Source of the DNA: Chloroflexota bacterium | GTDB lineage: Bacteria > Chloroflexota > Anaerolineae > Aggregatilineales > UBA2796 | DNA length: 64,000 nucleotides | NCBI GenBank assembly: GCA_021325095.1 | Contig: JAJPHV010000017.1 | Span: 24,067-88,066 of the forward strand | Reading direction: 5' to 3' | Shown: piece by piece, positions 35,484 through 44,282 of the stretch | How positions within the stretch are numbered: position 1 is the stretch's first letter | Layout: each line of letters opens with the position of its first letter | Position numbers and translations under genes: made by a program | Notes under the pieces: model-generated | What the model was told of the DNA's origin: nothing | The model's input: the letters and a program-made list of their open reading frames with translations, nothing else | Database searches by the model: none

Positions 35484-35807
35484 CGACGCCGCTCTTTTGT
35501 GTAGGCCAGGAATGAAGGATATTCCGGCAGTGTATAAAAGTTATAAATCAGTATATTCATCTGGGTGCTACTGTGTCTATAAACATTTGTAAATACTAAC
35601 GCAACTCGTTTTCCGCGCGTAATTTTTGCGAACACCTGTGCTTTTCCGACAATCTTCGGTTAAAATGGGGGTATGTAGCTTCAGATTCGCCCTTCTTAAC
35701 GATCTGCTTAGTTACTCTGTGAAAATAACGGGAGTAATCGGAACAGATGGCTTGCCACCTTCCCGCGTAGGCCAGGGAGGGCGGCGAGCCATTGGCATTG
35801 CGCAAGA
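35484..35807. other. AT-rich non-coding interval
   Basis: 324 bases before a divergently oriented pair of gene ends, strongly AT-rich from 35521 to 35700 with several TATA-like boxes on both strands. No coding frame can be supported. The only clear element is the hairpin at 35751-35788. Confidence 0.55.
35751..35788 (-). terminator. Terminator-like hairpin of the cytochrome c gene
   Basis: Arms 35751-35764 and 35775-35788 pair over 14 positions with one mismatch and two G-T pairs, loop GCGTAGGCCA. It starts 20 bases after the cytochrome stop. No T run. Confidence 0.5.
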
Positions 35808-36476
35808 CTATTTCAGCGTCAGCAGATACGCCACCAGATCGTTGACCTGTTCGGGTGTCAGGTGTTTGGCGTAGTCCTGGAACATCAAGCTGACGCCATT
35901 GACCGAGAACACATGCCCCTCGGCATTGGGCACCAGATAATCGTTGGGATTCAGGATGGACGTGCGGAGATAGGTAGGTACATCCTGGCCCTTTTGTTGT
36001 GCGTGCATCCCACCGTGCGTGGCGACCCCCTGTAAAGACGGGCCTACTTTCACATCTGCCGTATCGACGTTGTGGCAGGTCGAGCAGGCCGGGACCGCCG
36101 GGTCGCCCGTGCCATTTTTGAACAATGCCTCTCCTTTAGCCGGATCGCCAGAAACAGCCTGTGCAGACTGAGTTGCTATTCCGGGCATGTTCATGGTGGC
36201 GGTGGCAGGCAGGCTGGTGGGCGAGGCCGGAATGCGCGTGGCTGTCGCCGGGGGCTTCGTCGGGGGGACAGTTGGCGGCACGGTGGACTGTACGGACACG
36301 GCGGTTGGGCCAGTGACGCCTGCTGCTCCACCCCGTTGGGTGGCTTCGATGACGGGGACACGGGTCGGGAGAGCCTGGGTCGGCACAAAGGTCGGAGCCT
36401 GCGTGGCTGGTGTGCCACAGGCTGCCAGCAGTCCCGCCAGGGCCACACAGAGCAGGACGCGCTCAGGTTTGAACAT
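35808..36476 (-). CDS. Lipoprotein monohaem cytochrome c
   Basis: 222 residues. Lipoprotein signal LLCVALAGLLAACG with lipid-anchored Cys at about 20, a Thr/Pro-rich spacer (about 25-100), then a class I cytochrome c domain. That domain has the haem site CSTCH near residue 131 and probable axial Met in NGVSLMFQDYAKHL, followed by LTPEQVNDLVAYLLTL. It should carry electrons on the outer face of the membrane; the long spacer would let the haem domain reach partners. Stands alone with its own promoter and a hairpin after it. Confidence 0.9.
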   Translation of the reverse strand: MFKPERVLLCVALAGLLAACGTPATQAPTFVPTQALPTRVPVIEATQRGGAAGVTGPTAVSVQSTVPPTVPPTKPPATATRIPASPTSLPATATMNMPGIATQSAQAVSGDPAKGEALFKNGTGDPAVPACSTCHNVDTADVKVGPSLQGVATHGGMHAQQKGQDVPTYLRTSILNPNDYLVPNAEGHVFSVNGVSLMFQDYAKHLTPEQVNDLVAYLLTLK

Positions 36477-36543
36477 GGCGCATTAACCTTTCGTATGAGT
36501 TTTGCCAATTAACGCGGGTATGTCACAGAAACGTCTTGTGAAG

Positions 36544-36571
36544 ATTATAGCAATCGAGAGCCGGAGTGCAA
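36544..36571 (-). promoter_or_regulatory. Promoter of the cytochrome c gene
   Basis: Extended -10 TG-C-TATAAT (36552-36544) with a weak -35 TTGCAC (36571-36566), spacer 16. About 65 bases of leader before the ATG at 36476. Confidence 0.5.
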
Positions 36572-36627
36572 TACCTGGCAGGATGGGCCGGCTCCTTTGC
36601 TCGACATATTTGTGGGGAAAGACGCTG

Positions 36628-37587
36628 CTACCTTTCGATGATGCGCAGCGTTGCGCCGTCCATCGAGGGCACAGTCACGCGGGTGGTCGCAGAAATGCCC
36701 ATCACCGCATACACGGATTCCATCGCTTCCGCGACGCGGCGGGCCACGTTGGTGGTCGTGCAAATCGAACACAGCGTCGGGCCTGCGCCGCTGATCACTG
36801 TGCCAAGTGCGCCCGTCTTGCGGGCCGCTTCGCGCACTTCTTTGAGGCCGGGCATCAGGTGTTGGCGCGCTGGCTCAATCACGTAGTCGCGCTCCATGGC
36901 CTGTGCCATGAGCGGCACGTTCCCGGTGTGAATGGCGGACACCAGCAGCCCGACAGAGGACATCTGCCCGATCATATTGCCGAGCGGGATGGCTTTGGGC
37001 AGGACAGCGCGCGCATCGGCGGTGGGCACGGAAACATCCGGCGTCACAAGCGCCAGTGCCAGGTTGGCGGGCGTCGGCAGCTTATAGATCGCGTCGGGCG
37101 TGAACCCGGTGATCAGGACAATACCGCCAAGCAGCGCCGGGGCTACGTTGTCGGCGTGACGCCCACTGACGGCGGCCTCGGCTTCCACACACGCCGGGAG
37201 GAGGTCCTGGCGGCGCAGCGAGTTGCCAAACAGCGCGTTGACAGCCACTGCCGCACCCACTGCACTGGCTGCGCTGCTGCCCAGCCCACTTTCGAGCGGC
37301 AGACCCTTTTGAATAGACAGGACGACGCCGCTGCTCTGAATCATCAACTGCTGTAGCACCAGCGCGGCGGCGATGCTGGCCGTATTCTTTTTGGGATCAC
37401 GCGGCAGTTTGCCGCCGTCGCCGATGATCTGGTCGATGACGATTCCGGGTTCATCGACTCGCTCGGCATAAATCACGTCATAGGGTTCGGCCAGCGCCAA
37501 CCCCAAAATATCGAACCCCGGCCCAAGATTGGCAACAGTGGCCGGCGCGAAGACCTCGACGGATCGCGCCATCGGGAAAACGGGCAT
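36628..37587 (-). CDS. thrB: Homoserine kinase
   Basis: 319 residues, GHMP kinase family. ATVANLGPGFDILGLAL at the N-terminus and the ATP loop GLPLESGLGSSAASAVGAAV near residue 90 are diagnostic; the third motif reads GTVISGAGPTLCSI near 280. It makes O-phosphohomoserine for threonine synthesis. It follows the cystathionine gamma-synthase gene after 4 bases, which links it directly to methionine metabolism. Confidence 0.93.
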   Translation of the reverse strand: MPVFPMARSVEVFAPATVANLGPGFDILGLALAEPYDVIYAERVDEPGIVIDQIIGDGGKLPRDPKKNTASIAAALVLQQLMIQSSGVVLSIQKGLPLESGLGSSAASAVGAAVAVNALFGNSLRRQDLLPACVEAEAAVSGRHADNVAPALLGGIVLITGFTPDAIYKLPTPANLALALVTPDVSVPTADARAVLPKAIPLGNMIGQMSSVGLLVSAIHTGNVPLMAQAMERDYVIEPARQHLMPGLKEVREAARKTGALGTVISGAGPTLCSICTTTNVARRVAEAMESVYAVMGISATTRVTVPSMDGATLRIIER

Positions 37588-37591
37588 TTGT

Positions 37592-38821
37592 TTATATGAC
37601 CTCTAAGGCGTGCGCGAGATCCGCGATAATATCGGCGGTATCCTCGACTCCAATCGCAAAGCGAACCAGGTTATCTTTGATGCCGAGCGCCAGCCGCTCC
37701 TCGGTGGTCTTCTCGTAATACGACATCAGCGCAGGCTGCTCGATCAGGCTGTCCACGCCGCCCAGGCTGGGCGCCAGGTACGGGATTTGCAGCGCGTCAA
37801 TGAAGCGGCTCGTATCTTCGAGCGTGCCGCGCACTTCAAAGGACACTACACCGCCAAAGCCGGACATCTGCCGGACAGCAATCTCGTGATCGGGGTGCGA
37901 GGGCAGGCCAGGGTACCAGACCCGCTCGATCTTCGGGTGCGCTTCCAGGTACTGCGCGACGGCCAGCGCTGTCGCGTTCTGCTGTGCCACGCGCAGCCCC
38001 AGCGTTTTCAGGCCGCGCTCCAACAGGTAAGCGTTCTGCGGATCGACGATGCCGCCCAGCACCCCACGTGCATCGCGCAGCGCCGCGATCCGATCCCGGC
38101 GGCTCACGACGACCCCCGCCAGCAGGTCGTGATGCCCGCCCAGGTATTTGGTCGCGCTGTGGATCACGTAATCGATGCCGTACTTGAGCGGGTGCTGGTT
38201 GACCGGCGAGCCGAATGTGCTGTCGATCAGCGTGCGCACTTTGTGGCGTGCTGCGATCTGGGCAATGCGCTCCATGTCGGCGATGCGCAGGTACGGGTTG
38301 GTCGGGCTTTCGGAGATGATAAAGCGGGTGATCTTGGGCTGGATCGCTGCTTCCAGCGCCTCGTAGTCTCCCATTGGCACAACGCTGGTTTCGATGCCGA
38401 GCCGTTTCAGGAACGTCAGGCAGAACTGGCGGGTGCGCCGGTAACAGTCGTCGGTCATGACGATGTGCGTGCCCGTTGGCAGGCTCGCCAGCAACAGCGA
38501 GGTAATGGCCGCCATGCCAGATGAAAACAGCACCGCGTCGTCCGCGCCTTCAAGTGCGGCCACTTTGGCCTCCACCGAACGCACCGTCGGGTTGCCGTAG
38601 CGCCCGTATTCCTCACGGCCCTCAATGCCATTGCCCCACGTTTTTTGCTGCATGAAGTGAATCAGGTCAGCAGTATCGGCGAAAGCATAGGTGGCCGTCT
38701 GGATGATGGGCATCGGAATGGCCTGGTGAGCGCGCTCCCGGTCATCGCCGCCATGCACCGCCACTGTATTGATTCCAGGGGTCTGCGTTTCTGTCTTCTG
38801 ATCAGTCGGTTGGGTCGTCAC
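37592..38821 (-). CDS. metB: Cystathionine gamma-synthase/lyase family enzyme
   Basis: 409 residues from GTG 38821 (AGAAGG about 9 bases ahead); the frame extends 19 codons to a TTG at 38878. PLP-dependent Cys/Met metabolism family: YGRYGNPTVRSVEAKVAALE near 60, the cofactor Lys in HSATKYLGGHHDLLAG near 195, and a C-terminal SLGGVDSLIEQPALMSYYE substrate loop. It could make cystathionine from an activated homoserine and cysteine, or cleave cystathionine; the sequence alone does not settle this. Immediate coupling to homoserine kinase suggests the plant-like use of O-phosphohomoserine. That is inference. Confidence 0.85.
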   Translation of the reverse strand: MTTQPTDQKTETQTPGINTVAVHGGDDRERAHQAIPMPIIQTATYAFADTADLIHFMQQKTWGNGIEGREEYGRYGNPTVRSVEAKVAALEGADDAVLFSSGMAAITSLLLASLPTGTHIVMTDDCYRRTRQFCLTFLKRLGIETSVVPMGDYEALEAAIQPKITRFIISESPTNPYLRIADMERIAQIAARHKVRTLIDSTFGSPVNQHPLKYGIDYVIHSATKYLGGHHDLLAGVVVSRRDRIAALRDARGVLGGIVDPQNAYLLERGLKTLGLRVAQQNATALAVAQYLEAHPKIERVWYPGLPSHPDHEIAVRQMSGFGGVVSFEVRGTLEDTSRFIDALQIPYLAPSLGGVDSLIEQPALMSYYEKTTEERLALGIKDNLVRFAIGVEDTADIIADLAHALEVI

Positions 38822-38964
38822 GATCTGGTGGCCTTCTGGTCCATGCTTGCTGATTGCTGGCGTCAGATTGTGTACCAATCGGCGGAGGCTGTCAAAGGGG
38901 AATTTGACACAATGTTTGACACACTGTTTTTGTCGACTTTTCAGCGCTCCTTGCCTGACGATCT

Positions 38965-38993
38965 CTGACCTGGCAGGCCAGACGTGTTACAAT
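38965..38993 (+). promoter_or_regulatory. Promoter of the GT2 gene, probably leaderless
   Basis: CTGACC, a 17-base spacer and extended -10 TG-T-TACAAT (38985-38993). Seven bases separate the -10 from the ATG at 39001, so transcription would begin at the start codon. Confidence 0.55.
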
Positions 38994-39000
38994 GAAACCC

Positions 39001-39933
39001 ATGATAACGCCGAATGCCGACAGCACTTCACTTCAAGCCCAGGAACAAGCCGTGCGCCCTGGCCCGATCCTGGCGGTGATTCCAGCCTTCGATGAGGATC
39101 GGTTCATCGGGAGCGTCGTGCTGAAAACGCGCCGCTTTGTGGATCAAGTCATCGTGGTGGACGATGGTTCCAGCGACGAAACTGCTGCGCTGGCCGAGGC
39201 AGCAGGTGCAACGGTCATCCGCCAACCGCGCAACCTGGGTAAAGCGGCGGCGCTTAACGCCGGGTTCAGCGCGGCGCGCGAACTTGAAGCGCTGGCCGTT
39301 GTGCTGCTGGACGGTGACGGCCAGCACAATCCATCCGACATCCCGGCGCTGCTCAAGCCGATCCTGGACGGCACAGCCGACATCGTGGTCGGCTCGCGCT
39401 TCATTGGGGTCGCCAGCAACGCCCCCCAGTGGCGTGTGGTCGGGCAGCACGCGCTGACGCTTGCCACCAATATCGCGTCGGGCGTGGCCCTGACCGACTC
39501 GCAGAACGGCTTCCGCGCCCTGTCCCGCCGCGCCATCCAGCATTTCACTTTCAAGACGCGCGGCTTTTCGGTTGAGTCGGAAATGCAGTTTCTGATCAAG
39601 GAACACAGGCTGATGGTGTGCGAAGTGCCCATCGCCGTGAACTACGACGAAAAGGCCAAGCGCAACCCTGTCACGCATGGCCTTCAGGTGTTGAACGGCA
39701 TTCTGCGCATGGTCGGGCAGAACCGCCCGCTGTTCTTCTTCGGCGTGCCCGGAATGCTGATGGTGGCTGGCGGGCTGCTATGGATGATCCTGGTCGTGGA
39801 TCGCTTCAACACCTACGGGCGGCTGGCCGTCGGCAATGCGCTGCTGGCGGTGCTGCTGATCATCATCGGTGTGCTGTCGCTGTTCACGGCGGTGATCCTA
39901 CACACCATCCGTGCCTACATGACCGCGCGCTAA
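39001..39933 (+). CDS. GT2 glycosyltransferase, dolichol-phosphate mannose synthase type
   Basis: 310 residues from ATG 39001; an earlier in-frame ATG at 38992 lies inside the -10 box and is rejected. GT-A domain with ILAVIPAFDEDRFIGSVVL at the front, VVDDGSSDET and the metal-binding DGDGQHNP, then SQNGFRALSRRA. Two C-terminal membrane helices (about 237-256 and 268-300) anchor it. It transfers a sugar from a nucleotide donor to a polyprenyl phosphate on the inner face of the membrane. Alone between metB (divergent) and ppc (convergent). Confidence 0.9.
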   Translation: MITPNADSTSLQAQEQAVRPGPILAVIPAFDEDRFIGSVVLKTRRFVDQVIVVDDGSSDETAALAEAAGATVIRQPRNLGKAAALNAGFSAARELEALAVVLLDGDGQHNPSDIPALLKPILDGTADIVVGSRFIGVASNAPQWRVVGQHALTLATNIASGVALTDSQNGFRALSRRAIQHFTFKTRGFSVESEMQFLIKEHRLMVCEVPIAVNYDEKAKRNPVTHGLQVLNGILRMVGQNRPLFFFGVPGMLMVAGGLLWMILVVDRFNTYGRLAVGNALLAVLLIIIGVLSLFTAVILHTIRAYMTAR

Positions 39934-42638
39934 CCCGTCGTTTTCATCCCCGCCGCGATGCCATTGATCGTGAACAGCACCGCCGCCAGAATCTGTTTGT
40001 AAGCAGGCGTGTCCGGCTCCAACTGGCGCAGTTCGCGCAGCAGCGCCACCTGGATGAAGTTCAGCGGATCGACGTAGGGGTTGCGCCGCTCGATGGAGCG
40101 CTGCATGATGGGCGAATTACTGAGCAATTCCTTCTGATCGGTGATTTGGCAGATCAACTTACAGGCGCGAGCGTGTTCGGCTTTCATTTGTTTCAGCACC
40201 CTCTCGCGCAGTTCTACATCCTTGACCAGCGAGGCATACAGCTCGGCGATGCCCATATCCGCTTTGGCGAGATCGAGCTGTACGTTCTCAACCAGCGCAT
40301 TGAAAAACGGCCACTGCACGTACATCTCTTTGAGCAACTTCAACCCGTCGGGGCTGTGCTGGCAAAACTGCTCGAGGGCCTGCCCCACGCCGTACCAGCT
40401 TGGGATGATGGCCCGGCTCTGCACCCACGAGAACACCCAGGGAATGGCCCTCAACCCGGCAAAACCACCCTTGCGCCGCCGGGCCGGGCGCGAACTGATC
40501 GACAGGTTGGCAAGTTCGTCGATGGGTGTGGCCTGCTGCCAGTAATCCAGGAAGCCCGGCTGCTCGTAGACAAAAGCCCGGTAGGCAACACGGCCTGTCT
40601 CCGACAGCGTATCCATCGCGGCCCACCATTCGGGGCGCACTTCGGTTTCGGGTGGCGCGCCCGTCGCCAACAGGACGGCGTGCATGACCTGATGCAGGTG
40701 TCGCCGCGCGATGTCGGGATTGCCGTAGCGGTACGCGATCACCTCGCCCTGCTCGGTCATCTTGATGCGGCCATCTATCGACGACGCAGGCTGCGACAGG
40801 ATGGCACGGTTGGCCGGGCCGCCGCCGCGCCCGATGCTGCCGCCACGCCCATGAAACAATTCCAGTGCGATGCCCTTGTTTTTACACAATCTGGCAATCG
40901 ACTGCTGCGCCGTATACAGCCCCCAGTTGGAAGCGATGTACCCGCCGTCCTTGTTGCTGTCCGAGTAGCCGATCATGACCTGCTGGCGCATCCCTCGTGC
41001 CGCCAGGTGCTTCTGATATTCCGGGTTGTCAAACAGGGTCAGCAGAATCGCCGGGGCGCGGTGCAGGTCATCAATGGTCTCAAAGAGCGGCACGAGGTCA
41101 ACGTCGTTCTGGATGCCGACCTCGCTGGCTAACATCAGCATCGCCAGCACGTCGCTTGGGGCCTGGCTCATGCTGGCGATCACGGTGTCAATTACCGCTT
41201 TGCCGTATTTGCGGTGAGCGCTGGCGATCATGCGCCACGTCTCGATCACCTGGTTGGCCGTCTCGGAAAAGGCCGGTTCCGCCGGGAAGAAGGGGCGTGG
41301 GCTGGCGATCTCGTGCGTCAGCAGCGCCTGTTTTTCCTCCTCTGGCAAGGCGATGTAGTTGTCACACTGCCCGTAGTACCTGAACAATTCATCCAGCGCG
41401 GCAGCGTGCCGCTGCGCGTCCTCGCGGATGTCAAGCGGGAGCAGATGCAGGCCAAACACGCGCACCTTCTGGATCAGCCGGTGCAGCGTACCGTTGGCGA
41501 CATGCAGGCCCCGATGCTGGCGCAAGCTCTGATCGATCATCAGCAGATCGTTCAGAAATTCCTCGGTGGTCTTGTAGCCATCAGCGTTCAAATGGCCCCA
41601 GATCAAGTCCATTTTGCGGCGGTAAATCTCGTCGGCGTTGCGAGCGGGCGGCGCACCCACCCGGCTCACCGATTCGACCAGTTCTGGTGAAACGCTCACC
41701 TCGTTGGCCGACTGGGTGAGATGTTCGCGTAAAAAAGCGATCTCGTTCAGGTAGGCTTGCCGGGCTGCCCGCCGCATGGTATCCAGCGTTTCCATGCTCA
41801 CGTCCGACGTGACATTGGGGTTGCCATCCCGATCCCCGCCGATCCAGGACGCATAACGGAGCACGATGGGCAGGTCACGCCAGTCGCCTTCGGGATAATA
41901 TTTTTCCAGGCTGTATTGCAGGTCGGTGTACAGATCGACAACCACATCCATGATAGTGGTCGTGAGGAAGTACAGGCCGTGCCCCACCTCGTCGGCAACG
42001 GTGGTGCGCTGTGCTCGCGTCGGACGGGTCTGCCAGAGTTCCTCGATCTCTTCGGCCAGCGCCTCGTCCAGTGCGCGCTTTTCGCGGGGTAGTACCGTCT
42101 GGCGATCCCGGATGCTCATCGTCTGAGTGATCTGGCGCAGTTTGACCAGAACCTCACGTCGTTTGGCTTCAGAGGGATGTGCTGTCAAAACCAGCCTGAC
42201 GCAAAGTTTGTCGAGCAGAGCGCGCACTGCGGCGGCGTCAAGCCCTGTATCACGCAGGGTCTTGATGGCAGCATCAATCGACTCGCCCAGGGTGCCATTC
42301 ATTTCGCGCTGGCGCAGCACCCGAATGCGCTGCATATCTTCGGCAATGTTGATCAACTGAAAATAGTTGCTGAATGCCTTGATCAGGATGCGCTTGGATT
42401 CAAGGTCGAGGCTTTCGATCTCTGCCATCAAAGCGGCGGTGGCCTGCGGATCGTAGTCTGGATCGCTTTCGCTTTTGCGGCGGTTTTTGGCGATGGCGCG
42501 GATTCGCTCCACCAGGGCCAGCGCCTCGTCGCCATGCTGTTCGCGGATGATCTCGCCCAGTAAATTGCCGAGTTGCCGGATGTCAGCGCTGAGGGCGCTC
42601 AGAGGTTCCGTCGAGAGTTCACTTGTAACCCGTTGCAT
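39930..42638 (-). CDS. ppc: Phosphoenolpyruvate carboxylase
   Basis: 902 residues from ATG 42638; the open frame runs on to 42947 but that part lies inside argH and is compositionally unlike the family. First active-site motif LVLTAHPSEAKRREVL has Ser where most have Thr; second is MIGYSDSNKDGGYIASNWGL, with GRGGSIGRGGGPANRAILSQ downstream. The C-terminus NGIAAGMKTTG is canonical. It carboxylates PEP to oxaloacetate to refill the TCA cycle. Starts 4 bases after the argH stop; overlaps the GT2 stop by 4 bases. Confidence 0.95.
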   Translation of the reverse strand: MQRVTSELSTEPLSALSADIRQLGNLLGEIIREQHGDEALALVERIRAIAKNRRKSESDPDYDPQATAALMAEIESLDLESKRILIKAFSNYFQLINIAEDMQRIRVLRQREMNGTLGESIDAAIKTLRDTGLDAAAVRALLDKLCVRLVLTAHPSEAKRREVLVKLRQITQTMSIRDRQTVLPREKRALDEALAEEIEELWQTRPTRAQRTTVADEVGHGLYFLTTTIMDVVVDLYTDLQYSLEKYYPEGDWRDLPIVLRYASWIGGDRDGNPNVTSDVSMETLDTMRRAARQAYLNEIAFLREHLTQSANEVSVSPELVESVSRVGAPPARNADEIYRRKMDLIWGHLNADGYKTTEEFLNDLLMIDQSLRQHRGLHVANGTLHRLIQKVRVFGLHLLPLDIREDAQRHAAALDELFRYYGQCDNYIALPEEEKQALLTHEIASPRPFFPAEPAFSETANQVIETWRMIASAHRKYGKAVIDTVIASMSQAPSDVLAMLMLASEVGIQNDVDLVPLFETIDDLHRAPAILLTLFDNPEYQKHLAARGMRQQVMIGYSDSNKDGGYIASNWGLYTAQQSIARLCKNKGIALELFHGRGGSIGRGGGPANRAILSQPASSIDGRIKMTEQGEVIAYRYGNPDIARRHLHQVMHAVLLATGAPPETEVRPEWWAAMDTLSETGRVAYRAFVYEQPGFLDYWQQATPIDELANLSISSRPARRRKGGFAGLRAIPWVFSWVQSRAIIPSWYGVGQALEQFCQHSPDGLKLLKEMYVQWPFFNALVENVQLDLAKADMGIAELYASLVKDVELRERVLKQMKAEHARACKLICQITDQKELLSNSPIMQRSIERRNPYVDPLNFIQVALLRELRQLEPDTPAYKQILAAVLFTINGIAAGMKTTG

Positions 42639-42642
42639 AAAC

Positions 42643-44007
42643 CTATGCCAACCCGTTCTCCATAAGCCAGGTGTTCGCCTGCCGAATCTGTGCTCTGATT
42701 GCTGCGGAGGATGTGCCACCAATCGTACCACGCTGCGCGGCAGATCGGGAGTAGTCAAAAATGGCAAACACGTCGGCATCGAAAGCGGGCGACTCGGCCT
42801 GGAAGTCTGCGAGTGGCATCTCCGAGAGGAGCATATCCTCACGCTCGGCTTTTTCCACCAGGCGCTCGACAATGGCATAGGCTTCGCGGTAGGGTACAGC
42901 GCGGCTGACCAGATAATCGGCCAGGTCGCTCGCCAGGATGCGCTCATCCAGCGCGTCCCACATCTTGTCTGGATGAATGGTCAGCGTTTCGACCACGCCC
43001 TGCATGATGTTCAGCATACTGGTCAGCGTATCGACGCCATCGAAAAGCGCCTGGCGGTTTTCCTGCGTGTCCTGGTTGTAAGTGGAAGGCAGCCCTTTGA
43101 GCGTGCTCATGAAGCCCATCAGATCGCCCAGCAAGCGCCCGGCCTTCCCGCGGGAGAGTTCGACGGCTTCCGGGTTGCGCTTGTGCGGCATGAGCACTGA
43201 CCCACCCGTGTAGCGCGCGTCGATGGTCAGGAAGCCGAGGGCCGGGTTGCTGTACAGGATCAGGTCTTCGGCCAGGCGGCTAAGGTGAATGCCGAGCATG
43301 GCCGCCACAAACAGAAACTCTGCGGCGAAGTCGGAGTCGCCAACGGCATCCATGCTGTTTTCGGTCACTTCGCTGAAGCCAATGGCCTGGGCCAGCGCGC
43401 GCCGGTCAATGCGATAGGACGTTCCGGCCAGCGATCCACTGCCGAGCGGGCAGGACGAGGTGCGGCCTATGGCTGCCGTCAGCCGTTCCTGGTCACGGGC
43501 CAGCATCCAGAAGTAACTGAGCAGCCAATGGGCACATGAAACGACCTGGGCGGGCTGGAAATGCGTGTAGCCGGGCATGAGCGTGGCGACGTGGCCTTCG
43601 GCTTGCTGGATCAGCGCGCTCTGGATGGCGGCGACAGATTCGCCAATGGCTTCCATTTCGTCCAGCAGCCACAGTCGAAGGGTAGTCATGACCTGCTCGT
43701 TGCGGCTGCGCCCGGCATTCAGTTTGCCAGCTACGCTGCCTGCGATCTCGTTCAGGCGGTTTTCAATTGCGGTGAATACATCCTGTTCCGACGTGAGAAA
43801 TTTGCCCTGCTCGTGCTCGCTCTGAATCTGCTTGAGCGCGGCCACCAGGCTATCCCGCTCCGCTTCGGTCAACACACCCGGCTCGACCAGGGCCTCCGCA
43901 TAGGCGATGCTGGCGCGAATCTCGGCATCGAAGAGACGCCAATCGCCTGCTGCCGAAGAACGAAAGGCCTGATCCGTTTTCTGGGTATCGGCATTATCGG
44001 GGGACAT
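42643..44007 (-). CDS. argH: Argininosuccinate lyase
   Basis: 454 residues from ATG 44007 (MSPDNADTQKTDQAFR), ten codons inside the longest frame. Fumarase-superfamily landmarks: KLNAGRSRNEQVMTTLRLW near 99, GYTHFQPAQVVSCAHWLL near 153, and the signature loop GGSVLMPHKRNPEAVELSRG near 268 (GSSxMPxKxNP in the family; the first Ser is Gly here). It releases fumarate from argininosuccinate to give arginine. Co-transcribed with ppc, an odd pairing. Confidence 0.92.
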   Translation of the reverse strand: MSPDNADTQKTDQAFRSSAAGDWRLFDAEIRASIAYAEALVEPGVLTEAERDSLVAALKQIQSEHEQGKFLTSEQDVFTAIENRLNEIAGSVAGKLNAGRSRNEQVMTTLRLWLLDEMEAIGESVAAIQSALIQQAEGHVATLMPGYTHFQPAQVVSCAHWLLSYFWMLARDQERLTAAIGRTSSCPLGSGSLAGTSYRIDRRALAQAIGFSEVTENSMDAVGDSDFAAEFLFVAAMLGIHLSRLAEDLILYSNPALGFLTIDARYTGGSVLMPHKRNPEAVELSRGKAGRLLGDLMGFMSTLKGLPSTYNQDTQENRQALFDGVDTLTSMLNIMQGVVETLTIHPDKMWDALDERILASDLADYLVSRAVPYREAYAIVERLVEKAEREDMLLSEMPLADFQAESPAFDADVFAIFDYSRSAAQRGTIGGTSSAAIRAQIRQANTWLMENGLA

Positions 44008-44084
44008 CCAGCTCCACCTCCGATCCAAGCGGCGCACCTATCATTCTGCATTGGGTGGGGAATTAATGCCAATTCAGGATGGAC

Positions 44085-44139
44085 AACCTCACCCCCAACC
44101 CCCTCTCCGCTGCGCGGAGAGGGGGTTGGGGGTGAGGTT
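44085..44139. repeat. Intergenic palindrome, family copy 6 (perfect)
   Basis: A perfect inverted repeat: 26-base arms (44085-44110 and 44114-44139) beginning AACCTCACCCCCAACCCCCT, with a 3-base loop. It lies between the divergent argH and IMPDH-like genes, just before the latter's promoter. The perfect match suggests a recent copy or selection on the hairpin. Confidence 0.92.
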
Positions 44140-44146
44140 AACACGA

Positions 44147-44175
44147 TTGACAAGGCCCCCTTGCGCGGGTAGCAT
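44147..44175 (+). promoter_or_regulatory. Promoter of the IMPDH-like gene
   Basis: TTGACA, 17-base spacer, TAGCAT. The leader to the ATG at 44283 is about 100 bases; no riboswitch was recognised in it. Confidence 0.5.
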
Positions 44176-44282
44176 AAGCATCAGCGGACGCAGCTCACCC
44201 ACCAGCCGAGTGCGATCTGTATCGAAACCTCCATGTGACTTCGTTTTGTCGCCGCCACACATCCGAAAGGTAGCCGGTTGCC

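Noticed and set aside
35641..35750. Small RNA before the cytochrome terminator on the plus strand
   Set aside because: A TAAAAT box at 35661 has no -35 partner, and the strong hairpin is better explained as the end of the cytochrome transcript.
42639..42947. N-terminal extension of PEP carboxylase to a 1,005-residue protein
   Set aside because: Lies inside argH in another frame and is rich in Ser/Pro/Arg, unlike the family N-terminus.
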